Source: Lepas anatifera (lineage: Eukaryota; Arthropoda; Thecostraca; Lepadidae). Taken from it: DNA of 64,000 nt. The translations under genes were made by a program, and so were the position numbers. The notes under the pieces are model-generated. The model did no database searches, was not told the DNA's origin, and saw only the letters and a list, made by a program, of their open reading frames with translations. Shown in pieces: positions 59,301-64,000 of this stretch (position 1 is its first letter; each line of letters opens with the position of its first letter). The DNA is taken from assembly GCA_034440635.1 (NCBI GenBank), contig JAOTON010002085.1:372001-436000 (forward strand), written 5' to 3'.

Positions 59301-62300
59301 GTACCCGCAAACTTCTAGCATTCTCATTGTGACACCAATTATGAAATTAAAAAATGTTTTATCGTCTCCACTTTCTTGGTACTCCGACACCTAACTGGGC
59401 TTTCTTAATTTACTTTCTTAATCCGCTTATTTCACGATCTCACTTTCAACAAACCAGGCTACATTAAACTGGAACGTATTTGCAGGCTGACTGAAATGTA
59501 TTCAACATATCTCTCCCAAAGCAACAAAGAGACGAATTAACTAGCCGGCGGTCCCGACTACGGTCGGCCATTCTAGCACGGCCCTTGACAGAAATGTCTC
59601 ATTACTGGTCTGTTTGAGCTTTTGTGCACCTCTCTGGAATAGTTAGGACGACCGCCAGGTGGTTCGTACAAAGCGAGACACGTTTACCCAACGCTACACC
59701 CGGGCGAACTCAAAACAGCAGAAACGTGTTCATGGTGAAAATTTACAAGTTTGAGAGCAAATGCCGTTCTACTTCTGCACGAGCACACATATAAGCAAAA
59801 AACCACATTACTGACCGTTTCCTAACGAACGTGGGAAGCCAAAAATGCTGGAAAGTTAATTCATATAAGAACAATTCAGTCTTAGGCGACAGGCAAAATC
59901 CAGGATTTCCCACAAGACTATAAAGTTAGTATAAAGTGAAGCCAATTCGGCAGGAAGCTTATGTGGTCTTCGCAAGGGTGACCGTTCCCGGAAATATATT
60001 ACGGGGTAAATAAAACACAGATTGTTTTATTTCATAACAAATTCCTTCACAAGTATGGAAACAGTGCCTCTAGCCAGCCCCCAACTACCAATCCGGAGTT
60101 GCCTTTACTGTGACGTCACACTGGCGAAGTAATTTGCATTTACCCATAAGGGCATGTGTTAAAATAGATCACATTCAAACATCTCGAACAGGTGTAGTAT
60201 GCCTTAGAGGGATTCAGCTTTACTTCTCATGCTAATCTTACATTCAATTTATTCCCATAATCGATCCTCTCAACCGGTTGTTGTAACAATTGCTTTAAAA
60301 TATCTATGATTTTAAGTTAGTTCTGCAAACCACATCAAGGCTATGCCTCAGTTAATGCAGCCATATCGCTGCATTATCATTGTGACGCCCACTTGGCTAC
60401 GAGATTCCTTTAGTGGGCCAATCTTATGTGAAGTAATCTTGGCTTCTTCCAACCGTCGTGCAATTGTTCAAATGGGAAAACGCCGCCGGCTAAACACGTG
60501 ATTCCCGAGCCAGGAAAACTGAAGTCTCATTATATCCCACACCATCTCAAAATAATATAAGATATGTATGAGCCGCGACCAGGGGCATCGAAACTCTGAG
60601 GGAAGAACGCACCCCCCCCCAACCAGAGTCCTGAGGGACGTCCCTCCCAAAATATAGGGACTCAGTCGATGAGTTTAGCCATGTTCTCGCTTTTCATCGT
60701 GATCTTGCGCCAATCTAGCTATTTTTATGTATTGTTCGCGAAAGGCCTGGACAGTGGACAGCGCTCTGCCGAGAAACTAGTGTAAAGTTTCGTGTTTACA
60801 TACTCGTCGCCAGTAACAGCACAACGTCCGAATTTAAGGGGGGTACCATGGGCTTTCCAATCCATTTGTTTCAAGTCAACACAATAGTGCTAAAATTTCT
60901 TATTTAAGGGGGGTGGCGCCTTGCCTCCCAGTTACACCGCCAGAGCTCGTCGCCAGGTCAAAGTCCATCCTCTGAGAACACAATCTGTGTTGGCGACCAG
61001 GACACCGTAACACGGAACGTCCATACCAACTGAGAAGGCGACGATGAACACGAGTCAAAGCATTTCCACCCTGGCAGAGGGAATCACGGCATCCTTTGAA
61101 CACTGTGTTTCGCTCTTTTGTATCGATGTCTTATAAACGAAGTTCGCAGGCTTTGAACATGCTGTTAGAGTCGAAAGGTCCTGGCCATAAACAAACAGAG
61201 GGAACTGACGAGATGTGTGAGTGTAATCGAGCTGCCGGTAAACATTCCAGACGGTGCCGAGACTCGGTTTTACCAATGGGAGAAGTCGCCCCAGGCGACG
61301 TCAGTGTCTTCCAAACATCCTTTTCAGTTAAAAAATCCTCACATCCGGTGTGTACGCACATACATACCTGCCCCTTCCCCTACGATCTCAGCAAAAATGT
61401 CACGTGGTGAAAAGTGGAAGGCCGTGTTAAATAGCTCGTCTAAATCTCCATCTAAATGCTACATGCAATGCTTTGGTCAGGCCACTTTTGAGGTCACTAG
61501 AGACAGAGTCTGTTCTCAGAAATACCAGCCCAGTATTACCGCACATCTAATGAATTACGCCTCGGTAGCTCAGTTGGTAGAGGCTCCGGCCCGCTGCTCA
61601 GAAACATGCAATGGAAGTGCATGTCTAGGCTTGGGATCGGTTCCCCTGAGATGCTCCGGCGCTCAATAGTTTACCCGACGTACAGCTCGGCTGGCAACTG
61701 ACTGGTGAGAGGGTGACCTGAGCGGGGCGGTCGTCCCTGTGCTTTGTGGGACGTTAAACTTTGGCTTCTAAATTAACCCTTCATTGTGATAGTTGCTCGT
61801 TCGGGTGGCGGGGTCGGGGTCTCTGTGACAAGCACTTTGATGACTTAAGTGAGACTCCGACTCCAACAGCCGTACTGGGAACAAATTGGACAAAAGTTTA
61901 AAAATATACAATGGAAGCATACGTTTTGTGCCGTAGCGGATGACGGAGTGGAGCTATATAACACATATACGCACCACTGGAATATTCTCAAGCCCAATCT
62001 AATCTTATGATAATGATAAATAAATAAATTCTCGGAGAATTAGTAAATCAGATAATAATTTAAACATTATCTTATTATCTTCTAGTTGCTATCCTGAAAC
62101 AAAAATAACAATTTATTATGATCAATACATCATTAATTCATTAATGAATTAACTACCGTTTTCATAATTGGCCTTCAATGGCCACAGATATGGCTAAATC
62201 CCAGCCTGGAGCCGATAAATACCTGACAATCCTAAAGTAGGTTCAATCACAGCGCATTTTCTGCCTGGAGAACATTGGCTGGTCATTTCCGATGACCGCT

Positions 62301-63933
62301 GAGCAGTCTTCTGCTGAAACAGGCACAGATGGCGCACTCCAATTAGGCCGGTGCCTGGCCAGCTGGTAGCCTCCGCTCGTCAATGACCGCCGATCATTGC
62401 CCATCACCCAGTGGCGTGGCACGCGACCGCCGCACGCTCGTCACAGGGGGGAGGGGGGCACAGAGGGCAGTGATGGATCCGCGACGTACCATCCCCCCCG
62501 CTCCCGACTCCCGACCGCGCACGGAGACTAATAGGCAGAACCGGGCAGATTAATCCGGCAGCCCTTCCCGCTGATCCGGAGCACGTCAACACAGGGAGGA
62601 GTTCGATTGGGAACCACACTGCAGCTGCCCCGCAGCGCTTTTGGCTGTGGTCTTCTATTATGATACGGTGACCAGGTCGCCCAGCCCCTCTGCCTGTCTC
62701 CCCTCCCTCCCCCAGAAAGGGTCATCGCGGACCAGATTTAATTCCAGCTCTGTCGCCTATTGCCCGACGAACCCCTCTGGCTACGGTGGCGGTCGTAACA
62801 CGCGCCGTGTCCCCGGGTTCCAATGGCGCGGCTCCAAAGCAGGTTGGGCGAGTTTGGAAATGATTTCTAAGCTTTCCCATTCAGATATCATGACGAGCGG
62901 AGAAGAGGTATCGCTTATCACGGGGGAAGGGTTGGAAGAGCAGTTGGTGGCGCAACTGGAAGATATGGAAGGAGGGGTAGGAAAAGCAGTGGGTGACGCC
63001 CGCCACTGGAAGATGGGTCAGGCACGGGCAGATAAAATAGTTCGTGCAACAGCCTAATAATAGTTTTGGTTTAAGAAATGACGCTGGATAAAGTTAGCAT
63101 TGCCAGATATCAAACGGTGAAACAAAACACAAATTTTTCACCAACAAAATCGAGAAATAGCTGAGTTCCCTGATCTCGACAAAACAAAGGCAGTCTTTAA
63201 GCATCGGAAAAATAACTCCAGGACCAAATTATAATGCATTAACTTCATCTAAAAGGCCGCGTATTTGTCCCAATTGCACCTCGATAAATTCGAAAACAGC
63301 AAAGCTCCCATCTTCCCATATCCCTCCCCACAAAAAGCCAACATGTTCATGCTCAAGAAATCCCACATTTGAAATTATTTGCATCACATCAACCAACCGA
63401 TATAGCCCCCAGTGTTCCAACCCCACCTCTCTGCCGTGTTTCCCTCACCACCTGGTGGTAGTAACCTCATCCGTAGCAGGCAGGACTGTGCTCACTCGGC
63501 CCCCACTTACTGCCACGTGACTCTTGCACCGTAACCTAAAGGAGTGTACCGGTGCCCGAGCTGGGAGGGGGAGGGAGCGTCGACCTCCCAAGCTCAGGAT
63601 TTGAACGCGAAGACACCAGTTATAAAAACTTGTTTCGTGTGCAGGGATTTTATATATCATCCAGTCATTCCCGACCATGCTGTTTGCACACGATTGAAAC
63701 TCGCTGATGAGCGTGTCCAGCTATCTCAGGGATATCAACGTTGGGTCTGTGAAAGTCGTGCACTTTCCACGGCACGTATGCACTCACTGTAAACGAGCAG
63801 AGTGAAGGACTTGGAGATCTCCTGGTTGGAGCCGTAGCGAGCCTTGCAGGTGTAGGTCCCAGAATCTTCGTCTTTTATCTTCGTCACATACAGCTCACGG
63901 GCCTTTCCATCGATTTTAGATGAGGAGTATATC
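20143..63933 (-). CDS. Fas2: Fasciclin 2 / NCAM-type cell adhesion receptor, Ig1 (part) to transmembrane
   Basis: Thirteen minus-strand exons (63788-63933, 42561-42702, 37248-37371, 30193-30373, 28369-28495, 27977-28154, 26318-26614, 25797-25928, 25246-25436, 24822-24919, 24174-24322, 23803-23989, 20143-20332) total 2142 nt with consistent phases. The order is Ig1 second half, Ig2, Ig3, Ig4, Ig5, FN3-1, FN3-2, then a transmembrane helix with a short cytoplasmic start. Ig2 to Ig5 each keep the paired Cys and core Trp, and all Ig domains show the D-x-G-x-Y-x-C pattern. Five Ig plus two FN3 plus one TM is the Fas2/NCAM plan. The Ig2 start (WEDAPLRQNP, as in insect WTNAPENQYP-like forms) favours arthropod Fas2. 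Known role: homophilic adhesion in axon fasciculation and synapse growth, at the plasma membrane. Signal peptide and Ig1 start lie off the right edge; tail exons were not found. Confidence 0.92.
20333..23223. other. Fas2 intron 12, left part
   Basis: No gene is supported. AT-rich to about 21500, then mixed sequence with short C-rich and G-rich runs. No alternative GPI-anchor exon could be recognised. Confidence 0.5.
23224..23377. mobile_element. 154-bp hairpin MITE
   Basis: The ends are CAGTGGCGGATCCA and the complement of CAGTGGCAGATACA. Inside, AGGGGCTCAATCCTC pairs with GAGGGTTGAGCCCCT, so most of the element folds into a hairpin. Target duplications are not clear. It lies in the last Fas2 intron found here. 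Related ends occur near 4547, 24755 and 54005. Confidence 0.75.
23803..23989 (-). CDS. Fas2: Fas2 exon: second half of FN3-2
   Basis: It encodes VINNKNKWRVVSPKHTSVVT, then LSFRLSSLKPESFYRVELRA, RNRIGFGDPAQIIVH and TAP. The LxPxxxYxVExRARNxxGxG pattern completes the second FN3 domain. The acceptor is gttgtcgcag. The donor G|gtcagg leaves phase 1, which fits the transmembrane exon. Confidence 0.93.
24174..24322 (-). CDS. Fas2: Fas2 exon: first half of FN3-2
   Basis: It encodes ELEESPAALQNLQDPPVVPS, then DSYLLSWQPGADNGADIEDF and QVSYYK. It has a W-x-P-G-x-D-N-G-x-x-I FN3 turn. The acceptor is tgtcggtccgcag and the donor AAG|gtgagt. Confidence 0.92.
24822..24919 (-). CDS. Fas2: Fas2 exon: second half of FN3-1
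   Basis: It encodes FAAENAVGLGEWSEPLEETM, then PKIDVPQPPAIT. The AAENAVGLGEWSEP G-strand motif is characteristic of FN3 domains. The acceptor is gtgcggtcgcag and the donor A|gtgagt. It is split in phase 2 and phase 1. Confidence 0.92.
25246..25436 (-). CDS. Fas2: Fas2 exon: first half of FN3-1
   Basis: It encodes ELTATSVEFDLPPPEDDGGL, then PVQQYRIQYVNKGKPWPSN and LTPQQTYLF. The PPEDDGGLP turn and YRIQY strand are typical FN3 features. The acceptor region plus about 42 exon bases is repeated upstream about 3.6 times with a period near 75-80 bp. Confidence 0.92.
25394..25690 (-). repeat. Tandem duplication of the FN3-1 splice acceptor (about 3.6 copies)
   Basis: Units of about 75-80 bp start near 25394 (exon), 25475, 25556 and 25627. 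Unit 1 includes about 42 exon bases plus the acceptor. Unit 2 keeps an exon-like frame, ELTATSVEFYLPPPPD, that ends in a stop. Units 3 and 4 are more diverged. Confidence 0.85.
25797..25928 (-). CDS. Fas2: Fas2 exon: second half of Ig5
   Basis: 44 codons, phase 0 at both ends. It encodes ITPADSDYFGMYTCEATNEL, then GSASLEFQLREATAPGQLFD and TIVR. The acceptor is tattccgcag and the donor CGG|gtagga. It closes the Ig5 disulfide and links to FN3-1. Confidence 0.93.
26248..26317 (-). repeat. (GA)n tract that begins at a splice donor
   Basis: On the minus strand the donor AAG|GTGAGAGAGAG continues as GA repeats with a GCGAGTGCGAGTGC interruption. The donor consensus is the first repeat unit. Confidence 0.95.
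26318..26614 (-). CDS. Fas2: Fas2 exon: end of Ig4 and start of Ig5
   Basis: 99 codons. It encodes IGVLTITALSREDDGQYECV (Ig4 close), then YPPALTAVSAAEVFTWAG, ATLVCSVQAAPEATLTWKFQ (Ig5 Cys and Trp) and ESTLK. The acceptor is tgtctcggcag. The donor AAG|gtgag runs directly into a (GA)n tract. It is the only exon here that spans a domain boundary. Confidence 0.94.
27977..28154 (-). CDS. Fas2: Fas2 exon: first half of Ig4
   Basis: It encodes YENVTASEGSAARVYCRVTG, then SPLPTVWFRRVGSDVSFEEG and ENDLER. The cysteine and Trp are in place. The acceptor gtgccag and the first ten exon bases are duplicated 61 bp upstream. The donor is CGG|gtgaga. Confidence 0.92.
28145..28265 (-). repeat. 61-bp duplication of the Ig4 splice acceptor
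   Basis: GTTCTCGTACCTG followed by CACGGAGGTCATGCTGGTTT occurs at 28145 and again at 28206. Copy 1 covers the real acceptor and the first ten exon bases (GTACGAGAAC). Copy 2 is an upstream decoy. Confidence 0.92.
28369..28495 (-). CDS. Fas2: Fas2 exon: second half of Ig3
   Basis: It encodes TLRFEPARRSMAGEYHCIAR and then VVVRVKPEVV. The acceptor is cccgtctgcag and the donor AG|gtgagt. The split glycine codon joins DAAD-G-TLRF cleanly. The intron upstream is mostly a 24-bp minisatellite that reaches to within a few bases of the acceptor. Confidence 0.92.
28500..29700 (-). repeat. 24-bp minisatellite upstream of the Ig3b acceptor
   Basis: The plus-strand unit is close to GGGTGAAACAGACACTGAGG plus GGAC. 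The array is about 1.2 kb, increasingly diverged away from the exon. It fills most of the 1697-bp intron. On the minus strand each unit is pyrimidine-rich and ends in CCCCTCAG, an acceptor-like sequence. The long VSVSP-type frames it opens are repeat artefacts. Confidence 0.93.
30193..30373 (-). CDS. Fas2: Fas2 exon: first half of Ig3
   Basis: It encodes VFSPPEISVPEPDAQVIVTE, then ITRCMATGKPTPTRSW and the end DAAD. The Ig cysteine and core Trp are present. The donor is G|gtgaga. The acceptor (ctgcctcag) is itself the first unit of the 29-bp minisatellite that continues to about 31290. Confidence 0.92.
30367..31290 (-). repeat. 29-bp minisatellite of duplicated splice acceptors at the Ig3a exon
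   Basis: About 31 units, nearly identical close to the exon and diverged past about 30990. The minus-strand unit holds CTGAC, a pyrimidine-rich CTCCGTCCGTCTGCC, CAG and GTGTTC. The real acceptor and the first seven exon bases are the first unit. Confidence 0.95.
31291..32228. other. Fas2 intron 3, central part
   Basis: Unique-looking intron with no supported feature. Confidence 0.55.
32233..32745. mobile_element. TTAA-type element, copy 2, right end missing
   Basis: TTAA at 32229-32232 is followed by CACCCGCACTGGAGAGGGGT. The body aligns over about 500 bp with the element at 48561-49634, including ATCTCGGAAACTAAGA, the GGTCAT-rich middle and CATAATATACG. No right terminal repeat is seen; the copy gives way to the 26-bp minisatellite. 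It has many AGGTCA/TGACCT hexamers. Confidence 0.68.
32757..33056. repeat. 26-bp minisatellite, about 11 copies
   Basis: The unit is close to TCGCTGCCACATCAGCCTTG plus CGTCGC. Units vary by substitutions with a steady 26-bp (sometimes 25-bp) period. Confidence 0.9.
33057..34582. other. Fas2 intron 3, GC-rich patch then AT-rich stretch
   Basis: About 33057-33300 is GC-rich with CCG/CTG runs and two GCATCGATGC-like palindromes (about 33150-33175). The rest is AT-rich unique intron. No gene is supported. Confidence 0.5.
34583..34705. repeat. GGTTAGTT-rich degenerate repeat
   Basis: Repeats of GTTAG/GGTTAGTT over about 120 bp. It lies just downstream of the LINE frame (minus strand), so it may belong to that LINE's 3' UTR. 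Confidence 0.7.
34909..35898 (-). pseudogene. 5'-truncated non-LTR retrotransposon: RNase H and zinc-motif C-terminus
   Basis: An open frame of 329 codons, closed upstream by TAG at 35901-35899. It has the RNase H order TFIFTDGSKMG, then VICSDSKSVLQAI, then FLWIPGHCKILGNEKAD, followed by a C-x2-C-x8-H-x4-C motif (CGTCSAMENPYHILIDC). This is the ORF2 C-terminus of I/Jockey-superfamily LINEs that carry RNase H. The catalytic Glu expected in the FTAEAVAIL-type helix is Gly (FTAGAVAIL), so the domain is predicted inactive. Reverse transcriptase and endonuclease are absent. It lies in Fas2 intron 3 in the same orientation as the host gene. Confidence 0.87.
35899..37247. other. Fas2 intron 3, right part
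   Basis: No supported feature. The sequence is unique apart from the possible upstream edge of the LINE copy near 35900-35940. Confidence 0.55.
37248..37371 (-). CDS. Fas2: Fas2 exon: second half of Ig2
   Basis: It encodes YSAQKDGLLVRNVSSGDDGT, then YTCRAKVPDEGEMEERFIEVE. The acceptor is cgtctcggcag and the donor GAG|gtcagt, ending in phase 0. The EMEERFIEVEV close matches the conserved end of Ig2 in arthropod Fas2. Confidence 0.93.
38411..38484. repeat. Two-copy direct duplication, about 37-39 bp
   Basis: GCATATCCACGCCTGCTTAA followed by AGTTTGCACTTTTT occurs twice in a row in Fas2 intron 2. Confidence 0.92.
38485..39830. other. Fas2 intron 2, middle part
   Basis: No supported feature. 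Confidence 0.5.
39831..39862 (-). other. Hammerhead-like motif (Penelope-element type), copy 1
   Basis: Minus strand: CTGATGA, a short stem II (GACA-CTT-TGTT), GAAA, then TGTTTAATC. This is the conserved order of a minimal hammerhead ribozyme with a very short stem III and an AUC cleavage triplet. The stem I pairing is unclear. Confidence 0.5.
39863..41132. other. Fas2 intron 2, right-central part
   Basis: No gene or complete repeat is recognised. Confidence 0.5.
41133..41190. repeat. Degenerate GTTAATAT repeat
   Basis: AT-rich tract with five to six GTTAATAT-like units in Fas2 intron 2. Confidence 0.8.
41431..41461 (-). other. Hammerhead-like motif (Penelope-element type), copy 2
   Basis: Minus strand: CTGATGA, a strong stem II (GGGC-TGT-GCCC), GAA, then TATATAATC. 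It has the same architecture and the same TAATC end as the copy at 39831-39862, but appears to lack one A of the GAAA box. Flanking Penelope coding sequence is not seen. Confidence 0.52.
42561..42702 (-). CDS. Fas2: Fas2 exon: first half of Ig2
   Basis: It encodes GIRWEDAPLRQNPVRGTDAL, then IRCVVLANPPAIIEWFRGAD. The first Ig cysteine (IRC) and core Trp (EWF) are present. The acceptor AG (42704-42703) sits at the edge of a minisatellite whose units repeat the acceptor and the first 14 exon bases. A second acceptor 108 nt upstream is in frame. The donor is AG|gtgagc. It is separated from the Ig1 exon by a 21-kb intron. Confidence 0.9.
42689..43290 (-). repeat. Minisatellite of duplicated splice acceptors at the Ig2 exon (about 37-bp unit)
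   Basis: Minus-strand units contain GACAG|TGGGGATCCGGTGG, i.e. the real acceptor plus the first 14 exon bases, followed by TCTGACGCTGGTCTGTCC. Full units recur near 42810, 42848 and 42908. Farther units degrade to CAGCGTCAGACCACGAGACA-type repeats up to about 43290. Confidence 0.92.
43291..44751. other. Fas2 intron 1, left end
   Basis: No gene is supported. A probable decayed hAT-like end, complement of CAGGGGCGGATCTGGGC, lies at about 44394-44409; its partner was not identified. Confidence 0.45.
44752..45671 (+). pseudogene. 5'-truncated Jockey-type LINE, reverse transcriptase C-terminus
   Basis: The frame starting GAG CAC GTT encodes EHVETIRDLGVIIDSKLTFA, then NHVDNIVKRANRSLRFLIRS and a VVW box. 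This is the segment after the RT palm in Jockey/RTE-like LINEs. Downstream similarity (SLSYDHLLTHFKIPSLAAGR, NLPLFHIPRARVNT) is in other frames, so the copy has frameshifts. It ends in an AATAAATAAATAA tail. It lies in Fas2 intron 1, antisense to the host gene. Confidence 0.85.
45672..48238. other. Fas2 intron 1, segment
   Basis: 2.5 kb without a recognised gene or complete repeat. Short palindromic GTCGACGCGTCGTC-like sequence near 46645. Confidence 0.5.
48239..48555. mobile_element. Partial TTAA-MITE, relative of the 49932 element
   Basis: TTAA at 48235-48238 is followed by GGGGAATGTGGCAACC, close to the terminus AGGGAATGTGGCACC of the element at 49932. Interior similarities include AATAGGCTCAATA and a TGACGTCA site. 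No right terminus is seen. Confidence 0.55.
48561..49634. mobile_element. TTAA-type element, copy 3, rich in nuclear-receptor sites
   Basis: The right end is the complement of CGCGTGCACTGGGGGAGGG, abutting TTAA at 49635-49638. The left end GACCTGCACTGGAG has a decayed flank (GTAA). It aligns with 32233-32745 over its left and middle parts. It is interrupted by a SINE fragment at 48749-48925. It contains six FTZ-F1/ERR-type nonamers between 49053 and 49350. Confidence 0.7.
48749..48925. mobile_element. SINE 3' fragment nested in the TTAA element
   Basis: It begins GTCCCTGTGCTTTGTGGGAC and matches 61735-61910 closely along its length (CTTTGGCTTCTAAA, GTTGCTCGTTCGGGTGG, AGCCGTACTG). AAATAT at 48743-48748 and 48926-48931 is a probable target duplication. 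The uninterrupted copy at 32.4 kb shows the empty site. Confidence 0.78.
49932..50407. mobile_element. 476-bp TTAA-flanked MITE with 17-bp perfect terminal repeats
   Basis: TTAA at 49928-49931 and 50408-50411. The left end AGGGAATGTGGCACCTT is perfectly inverted at the right end. No coding capacity. The TTAA target suggests a piggyBac or Kolobok origin. It contains TGACGTCA near 50203. It lies in Fas2 intron 1. Confidence 0.88.
50412..51090. other. Fas2 intron 1, segment
   Basis: Nothing recognised. Confidence 0.5.
51091..51371. promoter_or_regulatory. Cluster of CATCTG/CAGATG E-boxes
   Basis: Six exact CATCTG/CAGATG sites: 51091, 51257, 51323, 51335, 51348 and 51366. Five fall within 115 bp. 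This E-box type is used by proneural and Twist-class bHLH factors. Location in the large first-half intron of a neural adhesion gene makes an enhancer plausible. It is an inference from motif density only. Confidence 0.4.
51372..53213. other. Fas2 intron 1, segment with pyrimidine-rich patch
   Basis: About 51400-51665 and 51985-52015 are C/T-rich. A 220-codon plus-strand frame across 51128-51790 has a biased P/H/L/R composition and no recognised domain. I treat it as non-coding. Confidence 0.5.
53214..53550. repeat. GC-rich minisatellite with higher-order structure
   Basis: Repeats of CTCCGGACCGGAGCAGCG with spacers, and a larger repeat that includes CTGCCAGGGCAACAACG about every 110-115 bp. 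CTCCGG and CCGGAG inside each unit are self-complementary. Confidence 0.9.
53551..55784. other. Fas2 intron 1, segment with repeat debris
   Basis: A decayed element appears to end near 54006 (AATCCTGGATCCGCC). Otherwise GC-mixed intron without a supported gene. Confidence 0.45.
55785..55833. other. 19-bp inverted repeat with paired homeodomain-type sites
   Basis: CATTTAATCACTAATTAGC at 55785-55803 is inverted, with one mismatch, at 55815-55833, with an 11-nt loop. Each arm contains CTAATTAG, a homeodomain core. It could be a regulatory palindrome or a tiny hairpin. Confidence 0.75.
55834..58030. other. Fas2 intron 1, segment
   Basis: AT-rich. A possible MITE lies at about 57043-57195 with ends CAGGGGCGGACACAG and CTGCGTCCGCC. 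Nothing else is recognised. Confidence 0.45.
58031..58066 (+). other. Degenerate hammerhead-like motif, copy 3
   Basis: TTGAAGAAGGAGTACTGTTT followed by CACGAAACGTC. The GAAACGTC box is the compact stem III plus cleavage-site signature of Penelope-type hammerheads. The CTGATGA box is mutated and stem II is partly lost. Confidence 0.4.
58067..61558. other. Fas2 intron 1, segment
   Basis: 3.5 kb without a supported gene or complete repeat. Short G-rich and C-rich runs near 58370 and 60612. Confidence 0.45.
61559..62026 (+). mobile_element. tRNA-derived SINE
   Basis: The head GCCTCGGTAGCTCAGTTGGT plus AGAGGC is a pol III A box in tRNA context, followed about 60 nt later by GGGATCGGTTCCCC, a B-box-like sequence. 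The body (GTCCCTGTGCTTTGTGGGAC onward) recurs at 48749-48925. The tail is GATAATGATAAATAAATAAA. The anticodon region is disrupted, so this is not a functional tRNA gene. Confidence 0.82.
62027..63787. other. Fas2 intron 1, right end
   Basis: Nothing coding is supported. AT-rich near 62030-62160, GC-mixed after. Confidence 0.5.
63788..63933 (-). CDS. Fas2: Fas2 exon: second half of Ig1
   Basis: Acceptor tgttgtacag, donor A|gtgagt. It encodes IYSSSKIDGKARELYVTKIK, then DEDSGTYTCKARYG and KSFTLLVY. The D-x-G-x-Y-x-C motif carries the second Ig cysteine. It begins in phase 2, so a further 5' exon must exist to the right, outside the window. It ends in phase 1. Confidence 0.9.
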
Positions 63934-64000
63934 CTGTACAACATTTGGTCAGATCAGTTTACTATGGTGTAAATAGCTCCGTCAGAAATGAAAACAACAA

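Noticed and set aside
61559..61650. Functional tRNA gene
   Set aside because: A and B boxes are present, but the anticodon arm is disrupted and the sequence continues into a SINE body and tail.

Overview
The window is nuclear DNA of an invertebrate animal, most likely an arthropod and possibly a crustacean. The evidence is short GC-rich exons bounded by canonical GT/AG sites, introns up to 21 kb, abundant micro- and minisatellites, and mixed transposon debris. The two genes are best matched by animal families. No bacterial, phage or viral operon structure is present. The species cannot be named from sequence alone.

Layout. Two genes converge. On the + strand (151-9760) lie the last five exons of an RMDN-type (regulator of microtubule dynamics, TPR-like) gene. 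Its 5' end is off the left edge and its stop codon is at 9758-9760. On the - strand (63933 down to 20143) lie thirteen consecutive exons of a Fasciclin 2/NCAM-type cell adhesion receptor: half of Ig1, Ig2 to Ig5, two fibronectin III domains and a transmembrane segment. All reading phases agree across the twelve introns (2142 nt, 714 codons). The signal-peptide and first Ig1 exons lie beyond the right edge, and I could not find the cytoplasmic-tail exons. About 7.8 kb at 9761-17524 holds no gene I can support.

Mobile DNA. RMDN intron 2 holds a TTAA-flanked element and intron 4 holds a complete 2.37 kb hAT-type element with an 8-bp target duplication. A 2.6 kb inverted-repeat element ends 20 bp from the splice donor of the Fas2 transmembrane exon. 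Fas2 introns hold two LINE remnants, a tRNA-derived SINE and a second copy of its 3' part, more TTAA elements (one with six FTZ-F1/ERR-type nonamers) and three hammerhead-like motifs of the Penelope-element type.

Main finding. Five of the twelve Fas2 3' splice sites lie in or against a local tandem duplication. In four of them the repeat unit includes the acceptor AG plus the first bases of the exon, so the repeats are arrays of duplicated splice acceptors. In one array each unit carries a branchpoint-like CTGAC, a pyrimidine tract and CAG, and any decoy use would create an immediate stop. In another, one duplicated acceptor is exactly 108 nt upstream and in frame, predicting a 36-residue insertion between Ig1 and Ig2. 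I do not know of a description of this recurrent pattern.
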